Assembly (NCBI GenBank): GCA_019637645.1
Contig: JAHBVH010000023.1
Location: 1 to 64,000, forward strand
Origin: Caldilineaceae bacterium
GTDB taxonomy: Bacteria > Chloroflexota > Anaerolineae > Caldilineales > Caldilineaceae
DNA: 64,000 bases
Reading direction: 5' to 3'
Shown: piece after piece, positions 35,709-44,991 of the stretch
Layout: every line of letters begins with the position of its first letter
Numbering within the stretch: the first letter of the stretch is position 1
Translations under genes and position numbers: made by a program
Notes under the pieces: generated by a model
What the model saw: the letters and a program-made list of their open reading frames with translations, nothing else
Databases searched by the model: none
What the model was told of the DNA's origin: nothing

Positions 35709-38700
35709 TCAGGGGCAGTGACTGAGGGCTAGGTTGATTGCCTGTTCATAGCTCAGGGCGCTACCGGCTGCCCATTCAGCAGCAAAGGGTTGCGCTCCTA
35801 ACTGTTTGCGTAGCGTCTGGCGGCTCTGTTCATATTCCGCTGCGTCAACGGGTGGCACGGGCGCGCCGATGAGCTGACGCAGGGCCTGGGCTGCTCCATA
35901 TAACCGCGCGGCCAGCGTAGGGATAGCGACACAATTCGCCTTCCCCTCTAGCGCTAGGGCCGCGCCCAATTTATCGACCATCTCTTGATAGAGGGTGAGG
36001 CTGGCGCAAAAATGGGTGGTAGCGCTCTGTTGATCCCCTTGCGCTAGGGCGAGGCGGCCTAGGTTACACAAGGCTAGCGCGATGTGGTGGCGATCCCCCC
36101 GCTGTTGCCACAGGCGTAGACCCTCTTGCAAGTAGACCATGGCTAAGCCATAGTCACCGTGGTGTAAGGCGATCAAGCCTAGGCCGTTGCTGCTAAAGGC
36201 AATGCCTTCCGTTTCATTGGCTTGTTGAAAGATCGCAAGGCTTTCCTCAAAAAGTGCCGTCGCTTCATCAAATTCATTATTCGCATAGTATACCCAAGCT
36301 TGCATACTGATATTGTCACCCACTTCGCTCGGAATGGCGCGTGCCTGTGCCAAGAGCGCGCTTTCCTGCAATAAGGTCTGTGCCTGGGCATAGTTGCCCT
36401 GAAAACAAGCGACCCAGGCTTGACTTTGGAGCGCACCGATGATGCCTTCTTGGTTATTGCGCTCGCGTTGAATCTTGAGACTTTCCTGGAGCAGGGCCAT
36501 GGCCTCGGCATAATCGCCACGCCGCCAGGCCAAATTGCCCAGGCGAATCAAGGAGTAGGAGACACCGGCCTTATCACCCAAAGTGCGGAAGAGTTCCAAA
36601 CTGTCGTGGGTGAGCTGTGCCGCGCGGGGGTAATCGCCCCGCAACCGGGCCAGATAGCCCAACGCGCCCAGGGCTACGGAGATGCCCCAGCGGTCACCAC
36701 ATTGGCGAAAAAGGCGCAGCGCTTCTTCCCAATGGGCCGCGGCCGCGTCGATCCGATCCCGGCTTAGGGCAATCCAGCCCAGGCTAAAGAAGACAAGGCC
36801 AATGCCCCACGGGTCGTTGAGTTCTTTGAAGATCGTTAGACTAGCCTGTAAATGGGCCTCGGCATGGGCCAGATCGGTGACATTGGCGCTAATGGTCACC
36901 AGCCCGCGCAAGGCATACGCCTCGCCCCAGCGATTGCCCACTTGGCGACAGAGTTCAAGGCTTTCGGCATAGAGCGGGATCTCGCTGCCATCGGCGTCGG
37001 CCAGCCAACCCGCGCCGGCCAAAGCACCAGCCTTGGCACGGGCCAAGGTGTTGGGCAGTGGCTGGGGCGTCTGGTCGAGTAGCTCATGCAGCCATTCGCG
37101 GCCTTCTTGCCAGTAGCCGCGTAAATACCAGAAGCGGGCGAGGCTACCGGCAAGGCGCAGTCCTGCTTCTAGGACGGCGCTCCCCGTGGCCCATTGGAGT
37201 GCCGCCCGTAGATTATCATGCTCTAGATCGAGCCGCGGGAGCCAGGCCAATTGGGCCGCCGTGCGCAGCTTGGGTTCCGCTTCTTCGGCCAACCGCAAGA
37301 AGAAACAGAGGTGACGAATGCGAATAATCTCGGCTTCGCCCGCTTCTAACAACTTTTCCCGCGCGTATTGGCGGATCGTTTCCAGCAAATAGTAGCGCGC
37401 CGCGCCTGCTTGATCTTCGACCACCACCAGCGATTTCTCGACCAGATGGGTCAGCAATTCCAAGATCTCTTCCTGCTTGAGTTTGGGCTGCTGGCTCTGG
37501 AGCTGGGCGAGCTTGTCGTCTGGCAGGCTAACAGTAACCATGCTGGCGTCCGTATCAGCACAGACTGCCTCGGCTGCTTCCAATGTCCAACCACCCAGAA
37601 AGACCGCCAAGCGACGCAGGAGAACCCGCTCTGGTTCACTGAGCAGATCCCAACTCCAATCGATCATCGCGCGCAAGGTCTGCTGGCGGGGCAAGGCCGT
37701 GCGACTGCCACCGGTCAAGAGCCGGAAGCGATCATCGAGCCGCTCGGCGATCTGCTCTGGTGACATGGCGCGTACCCGCGCCGCGGCTAGCTCAATAGCA
37801 AGCGGGACACCGTCCAACTGTTGACAAATTTGGGTCACGGCTGCCGCGTTCGTCTCATTCAGCGTGAAGCTTGGCTTGACGGTCACCGTGCGGTCCACAA
37901 AGAGGCGGATCGCTTCACATTGAGCCAGGTCGGGGAGGGGCAGGGATTGGCGGAAATCGGGCAATTGGAGTGACGGCACACGCAAGACGCGCTCGCCCAT
38001 CATGCCTAATGTTTCGCGGCTGGTGACCATAATCTTCAGATGGGGACAGGCGCGCAAGAGCGTTTCGACCAACTGCGCGCAAGGTTCGATCAGATGTTCG
38101 CAGTTATCGAAGATGAGTAGCATGGTTTTGTTGCGCAAATAGCTGGTCAGGGCGCGGGTGAGGGGATAGTTGGGCTCCTCGCGCACCCCCAGCAGCGCCG
38201 CAACGGTCTGGGGGATCAGCGTTGGGTTGGCTAACATCGCCAGTTCCACCAGCCAAATGCCGTCGGGGAAGGCGTCTAGTAGTTGGGTGGCTGCTTGGAG
38301 CGCTAACCGCGTTTTGCCCGTGCCACCGGGGCCAGTTAAGGTAAGCAGATGCACCGCTTCGCCATTGTGTTGCCCGGTCGGTTGCACCAGGAGTCGCCGG
38401 ATCTCGGCAATCTCTTTTTCGCGGCCAATAAAGCTGGTCAATTGTACTGGCAAGTTGTGGTGCGGCTGTTCTGGCGGCTCTACTACAGTGCGTGGCGCTG
38501 GCCCGGGGCTCTTTTCGCCATTGCGTAATTGCTCATAGAGCATACGCGTTTGGGCTGATGGCTCCACGCCGAGATCGCGTTCGAGGGCATCGACACAGCG
38601 GCGGTAGACATCAGCCACACTGGCAATATCCCCTAACCCTGCGTGGGCTAACATCAGTGCCCGATACGCTGGCTCTGGCGTATAGCCTAGCGCAATCCAA

Positions 38701-39218
38701 CGTTCACCCCACTGGAGCACATCGGGCCAGCGTTGGGCAGCCACCAAGCGTTCTAGTAGCAGATTTAATTTGCGCTCAAACTGGGCCTGGAGGCGATCCC
38801 GCTCGAGGAGCACCCATTCATCGTAAAAGCCGGGTAATAATTCACCCGCATAGGCTGTGACCGCTTGCGTTAGCGCTTCGATGGTAAGGTTTTCTGTAAC
38901 CGGGTGGGCGATCTGCTCGGCATCCAGATGATAGGCCGTATCATGGTTAAAGCCAATCGTGATTTCGTCAACCAACAGCAGGTGATCGGCTTGGTCGCCC
39001 AAGGCGCGGCGGATCTGCCAAAGGGCTTGGCGTAGATTCCGCCTGGCATTGGCTTCGCTAGAATCAGGCCAGAGTAGCCCCGCCAACCGTTCCCGGCGAT
39101 GCGCAACCGGATTGAGGACAAGATAGGCCAGGAGCGACTGCGCCGGGCGGGCCGTCAACTCGACTGGAGTGCCGTCCAATTGCACGGCAAATTGACCAAG
39201 CAGGCGAACTTCCAACAT
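35709..39218 (-). CDS. BTAD/NB-ARC/TPR transcriptional regulator (AfsR/SARP-like)
   Basis: A 1169-aa regulator. Residues 1-95 form an OmpR-type winged helix (LLAYLVLNP, LWPDSSEANARRNLRQALWQIRRAL). Residues ~97-235 are the bacterial transcriptional activator domain (EHP-like VADVYRRCVDALERDLGVEPS). Residues ~255-600 are an NB-ARC ATPase with Walker A GPGGTGKT at 296-303 and Walker B LLIFDNCEH near 375. From ~690 to 1100 there are tandem TPR-like repeats (SLGWIALSRDRIDAAAAHWEEALRLF). Such STAND proteins act as signal-dependent activators. The ATG at 39218 was chosen because the winged helix starts there; 23 further upstream residues are open but unlikely. It is divergent from three small genes, its most likely targets or partners. 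Confidence 0.93.
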   Translation of the reverse strand: MLEVRLLGQFAVQLDGTPVELTARPAQSLLAYLVLNPVAHRRERLAGLLWPDSSEANARRNLRQALWQIRRALGDQADHLLLVDEITIGFNHDTAYHLDAEQIAHPVTENLTIEALTQAVTAYAGELLPGFYDEWVLLERDRLQAQFERKLNLLLERLVAAQRWPDVLQWGERWIALGYTPEPAYRALMLAHAGLGDIASVADVYRRCVDALERDLGVEPSAQTRMLYEQLRNGEKSPGPAPRTVVEPPEQPHHNLPVQLTSFIGREKEIAEIRRLLVQPTGQHNGEAVHLLTLTGPGGTGKTRLALQAATQLLDAFPDGIWLVELAMLANPTLIPQTVAALLGVREEPNYPLTRALTSYLRNKTMLLIFDNCEHLIEPCAQLVETLLRACPHLKIMVTSRETLGMMGERVLRVPSLQLPDFRQSLPLPDLAQCEAIRLFVDRTVTVKPSFTLNETNAAAVTQICQQLDGVPLAIELAAARVRAMSPEQIAERLDDRFRLLTGGSRTALPRQQTLRAMIDWSWDLLSEPERVLLRRLAVFLGGWTLEAAEAVCADTDASMVTVSLPDDKLAQLQSQQPKLKQEEILELLTHLVEKSLVVVEDQAGAARYYLLETIRQYAREKLLEAGEAEIIRIRHLCFFLRLAEEAEPKLRTAAQLAWLPRLDLEHDNLRAALQWATGSAVLEAGLRLAGSLARFWYLRGYWQEGREWLHELLDQTPQPLPNTLARAKAGALAGAGWLADADGSEIPLYAESLELCRQVGNRWGEAYALRGLVTISANVTDLAHAEAHLQASLTIFKELNDPWGIGLVFFSLGWIALSRDRIDAAAAHWEEALRLFRQCGDRWGISVALGALGYLARLRGDYPRAAQLTHDSLELFRTLGDKAGVSYSLIRLGNLAWRRGDYAEAMALLQESLKIQRERNNQEGIIGALQSQAWVACFQGNYAQAQTLLQESALLAQARAIPSEVGDNISMQAWVYYANNEFDEATALFEESLAIFQQANETEGIAFSSNGLGLIALHHGDYGLAMVYLQEGLRLWQQRGDRHHIALALCNLGRLALAQGDQQSATTHFCASLTLYQEMVDKLGAALALEGKANCVAIPTLAARLYGAAQALRQLIGAPVPPVDAAEYEQSRQTLRKQLGAQPFAAEWAAGSALSYEQAINLALSHCP

Positions 39219-39413
39219 AAGTGACACCCAAAGAGATAGGCTAGTAACGCTGCGATATACGTTGCTATAGACACGGAATGACAGCAAGGTTGTAGACTGG
39301 ACGAATACCTGTTCGCAGGGTCATTCACTTGATGTAAAACGTACACGTCATCGATAAATTGTAGCCCAGATCCAGGAGTATCCCCAAAAAGGGGGGCAAA
39401 AAGGAGGGTTTCT

Positions 39414-39695
39414 ATGCCGACTCAGCTTTCACTTGTGCCTACCGCGTTGGCGTCCAGTCCGCGTCACTGTGGCTCACAGCTTACGCAACGTATTTTGCTC
39501 TATCCGAATGAGCTTTATCGAGTGCCGTCCTCCTATCGGCAAGTCCGTACGGCACAAGGCGTGGCGCACATTTCCCATCATGGTCGCGACTTTGTGGTTC
39601 ACCCTGGGGAATGGCTATGTTTGGAGCGGAGCACGGATGTCGCATTGGTCTCACCCTTGCGCAGCGAAGCCGTCGTTTTAGAGCTGTTTACCTAG
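39414..39695 (+). CDS. 93-aa protein, possible DUF2917-like beta domain
   Basis: A strong AAAAAGGAGGG lies before the ATG, so this is a real gene. The 93-aa product has a polar N-terminus and, from about residue 33, a small all-beta pattern (YRVPSSYRQVRTAQGVAHIS, FVVHPGEWLCLERSTDVALV, AVVLELF) that resembles DUF2917 proteins; I am not certain of that family. No signal peptide or membrane segment is seen. It is the first of three small genes transcribed away from the BTAD/NB-ARC/TPR regulator, so it may be regulated by it. Confidence 0.75.
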   Translation: MPTQLSLVPTALASSPRHCGSQLTQRILLYPNELYRVPSSYRQVRTAQGVAHISHHGRDFVVHPGEWLCLERSTDVALVSPLRSEAVVLELFT

Positions 39696-39886
39696 CGTTG
39701 TGCGGCCACTTTCCAGCGATTGAAAAAGCGCGTTGGAACAGATGTTTCAATAGACACACCGATAGACAACCAATGACGCAGTCGCAGGTACAATGATGGC
39801 GTCAGTTGATGACGCTTGGTCACCCAACAAAAAGCCATGTGTAGATGGGGATCAAAAAGCGAAAGCAGTCAAGAAGGAGCAGAATG

Positions 39887-40117
39887 ATGTATACAATGGA
39901 TGTCGATACCCTAACCACCTTGCAACGCGAGCGCTACCAAGAATTCCAACGCCAGGCAGAACTGTTGCGCCTTGTTCGCCAGCAGCAGAGCAACCAGGCT
40001 GTGGAACCTGTTGGCAACGTGACCACGCCGCAGCAACCGGTTCAGGTCAATGTATTGACGGCGTTGCAACAACTGTTGCGCAGCGCTTTGCAGACCCACA
40101 TTCGGGCCGTACGGTAA
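39887..40117 (+). CDS. 76-aa helical protein of unknown function
   Basis: AAGGAG lies 7 bp before this ATG and 4 bp before another ATG at 39884, either of which may be used. The product is mostly helical and charged: TLQRERYQEFQRQAELLRLV in the N-terminal half, a glutamine/proline spacer, and LTALQQLLRSALQTHIRAV at the C-terminus. There is no export signal. I do not recognise it. It is the middle gene of a three-gene set; the spacing (191 bp before, 55 bp after) suggests one transcript with the next gene. Confidence 0.65.
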   Translation: MYTMDVDTLTTLQRERYQEFQRQAELLRLVRQQQSNQAVEPVGNVTTPQQPVQVNVLTALQQLLRSALQTHIRAVR

Positions 40118-40132
40118 TTAACTCAACGGTCT

Positions 40133-40149
40133 TTCTGGTTTAACCAGAA
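40133..40149 (+). promoter_or_regulatory. Perfect 17-bp palindrome between two small genes
   Basis: TTCTGGTT-T-AACCAGAA lies 24 bp before the third small gene. It may be an operator or an RNA hairpin that sets the expression ratio of the two small genes. Confidence 0.55.
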
Positions 40150-40172
40150 GTATTTCAAAAAGTGAGAACATC

Positions 40173-40394
40173 ATGTTTGTACAACTACAGTACGAAGAAT
40201 TAGCCCGCCTGAAACACCAGGAACTGTTAGCCAAAGCAGCTTGGACCCATCAATTTGCTCGCAGTCAACCATTCCGGACCACACGCCTAGCGCTGGTCAT
40301 CCAATGGCTTGCTGAGCAAGGGCGCAGGTGGTCGAGCCTGCGACGACCTGTCGTCGTCGAGGGTGTCGCCGCCTCGCGACAACAAGCTTGCTAG
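40173..40394 (+). CDS. 73-aa basic protein of unknown function
   Basis: The ATG follows AAAAGTGAGAACATC, a weak but usable ribosome-binding site. The protein is basic and helical: ELARLKHQELLAKAAW, then TTRLALVIQWLAEQGRRWSSLRR. No family is recognised, and there is no membrane segment or export signal. The gene ends 26 bp before a very strong terminator, which supports a real transcript ending here. Confidence 0.6.
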   Translation: MFVQLQYEELARLKHQELLAKAAWTHQFARSQPFRTTRLALVIQWLAEQGRRWSSLRRPVVVEGVAASRQQAC

Positions 40395-40420
40395 GTGGCA
40401 CTATGAAAACTGAATATCAA

Positions 40421-40450
40421 CAAAAGACGGCGCCGGAGCGCCGTCTTTTG
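40421..40450 (+). terminator. Strong intrinsic terminator after the three small genes
   Basis: CAAAAGACGGCG (40421-40432) pairs perfectly with CGCCGTCTTTTG (40439-40450) around CCGGAG, and TTTTC follows. It closes the rightward small-gene transcript. Confidence 0.92.
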
Positions 40451-40478
40451 TTTTCTGGAGGACTTTGCAAGGAAATCG

Positions 40479-40501
40479 GACGCGGATTTTTTATCCGCGT
40501 C
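40479..40501. repeat. GACGCGGAT-T5-ATCCGCGTC hairpin
   Basis: A 9-bp perfect stem with a five-T loop, a short member of the GACGCGGAT family. It is followed by CCGCGTGCACCCGCGTCCCC, a further half repeat. It lies beyond the stop of the leftward P450 gene, so it may end that transcript. Confidence 0.85.
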
Positions 40502-40542
40502 TAACCGCGTGCACCCGCGTCCCCCTATCCTGTGGCATCGGT

Positions 40543-41913
40543 TCAGCGCGTTTGTACCTGCATGGGGAGGCCGCCTTTGGGGCGTAGCGTAAAGAGCTGT
40601 TGCGCACGGACCTGGTACCCTGGCTTGAGCTGGAGGTGAAAGCGTTGGAGGACAGTCAGCAAGATCAGACGCGCTTCCAGCATGGCAAAGCTGTTGCCAA
40701 TACAGATGCGCGGGCCACCGCCAAAGGGCAGATAGGCAGATTTGGGCAGAGCTGCCTCATTGGCTGGCGTAAAGCGTTCCGGATCAAAGCGCTCGGGGTC
40801 GGGATAGAGCGCCGGATCACGGTGCATGACATAGGTGGAGATCGCGACGGTGCTGCCTTTGGGGATGGTGTAACCGTTTAACTCAACATCGTGCAGGGGC
40901 TGTCGCGTAACGCCACCGGCGGGGGGATAGAGACGCATGGCCTCTTTGATCACCTGTTCGCTATAGGGCAACTGGGCCAGATCGCGCAGGGTAGGCGCTT
41001 TCCCTTGTAGAGCGGCCACTTCTTGGCGGAGCTGGGCCTCCACGTCGGAGTGTTCGGCGACTAGATAGAAGGCCCAAGCCAGGGCATTGGCGGTGGTCTC
41101 ATGGCCAGCCACAAAGAGGGTGATCACTTCATCGCGCAAGCGTTGTTCGGGCATGGGCTGTCCCTCTTCGTCGCGGGCGGCCAACAACATGGACAGTAAG
41201 TCGCCCGTGTCCGTGCCATGGTGACGATGGTCGGCAATGATCTGGTCGATGATCGTAAAGAGCTCTTGAATGGCCGCCGCTTCCCGCCGTTGGTTATGTT
41301 GAAACAGCCGTCCCCAAAGGGGGTTGTAGTTGTTGACCCGGTCGTTGGCCCCTGCCAGAATGGTGGTCATGAGGTCGCCAATGTGATCGGCTTGGGCGCG
41401 AACATCCACATTAAAGAGCGTTTTGTTGACAATGCCCAAGGTCAATTTGGTCATCTCATGGGCAATATCCAGTGTGGCCCCTGGTTGCCAGCTCGCCAAC
41501 AGATCGAGCGTCTGCGCGACCATGGTTGTGCCATAGGCTTCGATCCGTTGGTGATGAAACGCGGGCTGGGCGAGCTTGCGTTGCCGCCGCCAGTCGTCCC
41601 CTTCGTTTAAGAAAAGCCCTTGGGCCGCAAAAGGCCCCACCGCGGCTCGCACCAGCTCTGCCTTGTGAAACTCTTTGGCCCGCTCGACCAAGATCGTATG
41701 CGCCAACTTGGGATCACTCACCACATAGATGGGTTGCTGACCTACCCAGATGGCATAGAAATTGCCAAATTGGCGCGCCCCCTGGAGCATATAGCTCAAC
41801 GAATCGAAATCGACCCGCCAAGGGAGCAGATTGGTTATCCAGCGTGACCAGCCCGGAATCTGCGGGCCTGGCAATCGCTTCGGGTGCGCCGGTGCAAGAG
41901 CAGCATGGCTCAT
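40543..41913 (-). CDS. Cytochrome P450
   Basis: The 456-aa monooxygenase has the I-helix oxygen-activating motif AGHETTANALAWAF, the K-helix KEAMRLYPP (ExxR) and the heme loop FGGGPRICIG with Cys404 as the iron ligand. There is no N-terminal membrane anchor, as usual for bacterial P450s. The sequence resembles the CYP102/CYP4-like bacterial group with a fatty-acid or terpenoid type of substrate, but the substrate is not known. The ATG at 41913 has TAAGGAAC upstream and gives MSHAALAPAHPKRLPGP; an ATG eight codons earlier has no such site. No ferredoxin or reductase gene lies beside it. Confidence 0.94.
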   Translation of the reverse strand: MSHAALAPAHPKRLPGPQIPGWSRWITNLLPWRVDFDSLSYMLQGARQFGNFYAIWVGQQPIYVVSDPKLAHTILVERAKEFHKAELVRAAVGPFAAQGLFLNEGDDWRRQRKLAQPAFHHQRIEAYGTTMVAQTLDLLASWQPGATLDIAHEMTKLTLGIVNKTLFNVDVRAQADHIGDLMTTILAGANDRVNNYNPLWGRLFQHNQRREAAAIQELFTIIDQIIADHRHHGTDTGDLLSMLLAARDEEGQPMPEQRLRDEVITLFVAGHETTANALAWAFYLVAEHSDVEAQLRQEVAALQGKAPTLRDLAQLPYSEQVIKEAMRLYPPAGGVTRQPLHDVELNGYTIPKGSTVAISTYVMHRDPALYPDPERFDPERFTPANEAALPKSAYLPFGGGPRICIGNSFAMLEARLILLTVLQRFHLQLKPGYQVRAQQLFTLRPKGGLPMQVQTR

Positions 41914-42134
41914 GGTTTGTTCCTTACCGTTTAGCATTGGTTCTACCCCTGCTAGCCATCTCTTGCTGCCCCTATGAGAAGCGTCAGAAGCGGAGCAGGT
42001 TTGGATTTACCTGAGAATATACAGAAGTATATAGCGGTGCCGCGAGAATTGTCATTCACCGAAAGGAGAATGATAGAGAGGCATAGGGTAGGTCGTCTAC
42101 CCAGGACGGTTTGAAAAGGGGAGAGGTGCAGTCC

Positions 42135-42168
42135 ACACCTGACAGGTTTTCCAAAACCTGTCAGGTGT
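42135..42168. repeat. Perfect 16-bp palindrome, 2-nt loop (CTGACAGGTTT family)
   Basis: ACACCTGACAGGTTTT (42135-42150) and its exact reverse complement (42153-42168) flank CC. It starts 22 bp after the stop of the leftward beta-lactamase-fold gene and could terminate it. No GTTACGC ends are visible here. Confidence 0.95.
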
Positions 42169-42189
42169 ATAGGGTACGTTTTTACAGGT

Positions 42190-44586
42190 CTAACGCTGCG
42201 TAAAGGTATACGCCACCACGCCAGTCCCCATAACAACCGTTGGCTTGCCTTCCTCATCCTGTTGGAAGTTCAAGAGAAGGCCAGGCAAGGGGGGATCCGC
42301 AAACATATAGCCTGCGAGTTCATCGGCGTCATTCTTTTTGGGGGCGTCATTCTTTTTGGGCAAGAGATCGCTGCCAAATTCGCCAAAGTCGGCATGCAGG
42401 CGATCATTGGTCAGCGTCAGGGTCATGTTGCCCACCGCTGCGTTGACATAGTCACCCAAATAGGGCTCAACCGCGGCGGGGTCTAGCGCAATCGCCAACT
42501 GCTCGGCTAATTGGCTGTTCGCCGTTTCGATCTGTTGGCGCACAAAAGCCAAAGTGGTGGCAAGGGTAGACTCTTGTTCAAAGACCAATTCTAACAACCG
42601 TTGGCTGACTGCCGTGCTAAAGAGATTGGTCGCTTGGGCATTGGTCAACACGATGATCCCCAAGTTGGCCTGCGGCAGGAACTTAAATTCAGCGGTAAAG
42701 CCCATCGTATTGCCACCGTGGTCGATCATCGGTTGGCCCTTGTAGTCACCGATTAACCAGCCAAGACCATAGCTGACCTTGTCGGCCACTTCAATCTGTG
42801 GCTCACGCACCTCGTCGAGGTTGGCTGCTGAGACAATCCGTGTGCCTTCGGCTGTGACTCCATGGTTGAGCTGCATGATCATATACTTGCTCATGTCTTC
42901 CAAGGTGGACCAGTGGGCACCAGCTGGGGCGACCGGCAGCAAGACCTTTTCTAGATCGAGCGGTAGCGGCACATAGGTGCTCTGGTAGTTGTAGCCATGG
43001 GGGGTGGCGAAGTTCCCATCAGCCTGGACTTGGTCAAAGGAGATGGTGGTGCGCGTCATCGCCAGCGGATCTAAGACGTGGCTTTGCAGGACCGCGGCAT
43101 AGTTGTCGAAGAGCTGCTCCTGCTGGCCTGTGGCCGCCACCGCGGCCACGTAGCCGCCGGTCGCCACCATTTGGTTGCTATATTGGAAGGCTTCCCCAAA
43201 GTCGGTGAAAAACTCAAAGTCGCGCAGGGAGGCCACGGTGGCTTCGGCGCTAAGTTCATTGGCATTGAAAATAAACTCAAAATCCCGCCGCGGTACGCCG
43301 GTACAGGCACAGACCAAGTTACGCATGGTAATGGTTTGGCTCAACGCGGGATCTTTCACGGCAAAGGCGGGATAGATGTCGATGGCTGGCGTATCCCAGG
43401 TCATCTTCCCTTCATCCACTAGTGTTGCCATCATGAGCGTGGTCAAGCTCTTGCCCGTTGAGCCGATCATCATATAGGTCTCAGGCGTTAGCGGATCGCC
43501 CTGCTCGTTACGGGTGCCAAAAGTATTGCTGTAGACAACGGCCCCATCCTGTACAATCGCCACTGCTGCCCCCGGAATCTGGAACTGGGGCATCCACTCG
43601 GCAATAAAGGCTTCTAACTCGGCGGTCATTGCATCATCCACCGGCAGCGGCGTTGCGGTACTGAGATCACTTTTTTCCAGGGCCAGGATATCGAGCCCAC
43701 TCTGGATAATGTTGATTTGCGCGGCGCGGCGCTCAACGGTGACCAGATCGCCGTCAAACAGCAATAGGTAGGCAATACCTTGGTGCAAAGAAGCCGCGGC
43801 TTGGACAATCCGTTCTGGTGCGGTGTCATAGGTGATCATCAAGTTCTTTTCAAGCCCGCTCGTTGCTGGTGGTTCAAGCGTGTCGCGTGCCGTCAAGGCG
43901 AAGTTGGGATCAACGCTTGCCCAGCCAGCCGCGATCGCCGCGGCCAAATCGCCTTCTGCGGACGCCAGGGTCAATAGATAGACTTGAAGCTTTTGCTCGG
44001 GATCTTGCAAGAGTACAAAGCCATCGCCCGCCGTTGCCGTCCAGTTGGTGGGAATCGGGACGGTAAAGAGCCCTTGTGGGTCTTGATAGCGTTCATCAGT
44101 TGCAGTTGTGGCTGGTTGAGAGACAGGCGAATCTGCTGCAACGGGAGTCAATGCAAAGGTCCCTTCATAGCCAGCCTGGGCAAAGCTGCCGCTGATGTTG
44201 CCATCGGCGCTGATCGCACCAGTAAAGGTGCCCTGTTGTGCGCCTTCTAACATCTGAAAGGCGATTTGTGGTGGGTCAACTACAATGCCATGGAGGGGAA
44301 TCCCCGCGGCCCCCTGTTCAGGAATGTCGATCGTGCCCTGGTAGCCTTCGGCGCTGGCCTGGAGTTGCACGTTGATGGTCAAGGTTAAGCCCGCGATGGC
44401 AAGCTGACCACTGTAGCTTGCCGGCAATGCCCTTGCCAGCAACGCACTCGCTGCTGGGGTCGTGCTGGCCGCCGGGATGGTCGCGGCGGGTGGGGCTTGA
44501 ATCGGTTGGCAAGCAACTTGCAACCCTAGGGCCAGGAAACAGATCCAGGCAAAAAGTCGCCGCTTGATTGGTTTGACAACTGGCAT
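42190..44586 (-). CDS. Lipoprotein with beta-lactamase-fold serine hydrolase domain
   Basis: The 798-aa protein has a signal peptide and lipobox (LGLQVAC), so it is anchored outside the membrane. Residues ~40-325 are non-catalytic beta-rich domains (LTINVQLQASAEGYQGTIDI). The serine hydrolase domain starts near 330: nucleophile Ser376 and Lys379 in MIGSTGKSLTT, then YSNQMVATGGY and the DHGGNTMGF box. Such proteins include D-amino acid peptidases and esterases rather than true beta-lactamases. A short PKKNDAPKKNDADE linker comes from an 18-bp duplication at 42327-42360. The ATG at 44586 has AAAGGAGGG upstream and was preferred over one ten codons earlier. Confidence 0.88.
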   Translation of the reverse strand: MPVVKPIKRRLFAWICFLALGLQVACQPIQAPPAATIPAASTTPAASALLARALPASYSGQLAIAGLTLTINVQLQASAEGYQGTIDIPEQGAAGIPLHGIVVDPPQIAFQMLEGAQQGTFTGAISADGNISGSFAQAGYEGTFALTPVAADSPVSQPATTATDERYQDPQGLFTVPIPTNWTATAGDGFVLLQDPEQKLQVYLLTLASAEGDLAAAIAAGWASVDPNFALTARDTLEPPATSGLEKNLMITYDTAPERIVQAAASLHQGIAYLLLFDGDLVTVERRAAQINIIQSGLDILALEKSDLSTATPLPVDDAMTAELEAFIAEWMPQFQIPGAAVAIVQDGAVVYSNTFGTRNEQGDPLTPETYMMIGSTGKSLTTLMMATLVDEGKMTWDTPAIDIYPAFAVKDPALSQTITMRNLVCACTGVPRRDFEFIFNANELSAEATVASLRDFEFFTDFGEAFQYSNQMVATGGYVAAVAATGQQEQLFDNYAAVLQSHVLDPLAMTRTTISFDQVQADGNFATPHGYNYQSTYVPLPLDLEKVLLPVAPAGAHWSTLEDMSKYMIMQLNHGVTAEGTRIVSAANLDEVREPQIEVADKVSYGLGWLIGDYKGQPMIDHGGNTMGFTAEFKFLPQANLGIIVLTNAQATNLFSTAVSQRLLELVFEQESTLATTLAFVRQQIETANSQLAEQLAIALDPAAVEPYLGDYVNAAVGNMTLTLTNDRLHADFGEFGSDLLPKKNDAPKKNDADELAGYMFADPPLPGLLLNFQQDEEGKPTVVMGTGVVAYTFTQR

Positions 44587-44991
44587 GATGCCCTCCTTTT
44601 GTGTGTTGTGGGCCATGATCGGCAGTCCATAGCCTAGCCGAAAGCTGGCTTCTGGCTATAGGACTTGTTATTGCGGGTGGTGCCAAATAGAGATAGATCT
44701 CCTACTTTCCTCACTACTCTATACGCAGCGGGCGTTGGTCGGTTGCAGGAAGGGGACGCTTGCCGTGGTTTTGTGCTAGGTTTTTCTTCTCTGAAGACAT
44801 GTTGGCCCAGTGTACCCATTTTGCACAATGGCGCGAAGTCACTTTATGGCGCTATTGCAAATTGCTACTGCGCATGATTTCCTTCATAATAATGCGACCG
44901 ATTCTGGAAAACAGGGTTCGCACACACGCAAAGGGGCGGGCCGTCCTCACGAATGGTCAGAAGGCCAACGGTCAGAAGGCGAATGGGACAG

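Noticed and set aside
42190..44586. Considered as an antibiotic-resistance beta-lactamase
   Set aside because: The fold is shared, but the long extension, lipoprotein signal and chromosomal context fit an esterase or D-peptidase of unknown substrate.
44953..44985. Duplicated GGTCAGAAGGC before the metallo-hydrolase start
   Set aside because: Only two short copies; noted as local duplication without further support as an operator.
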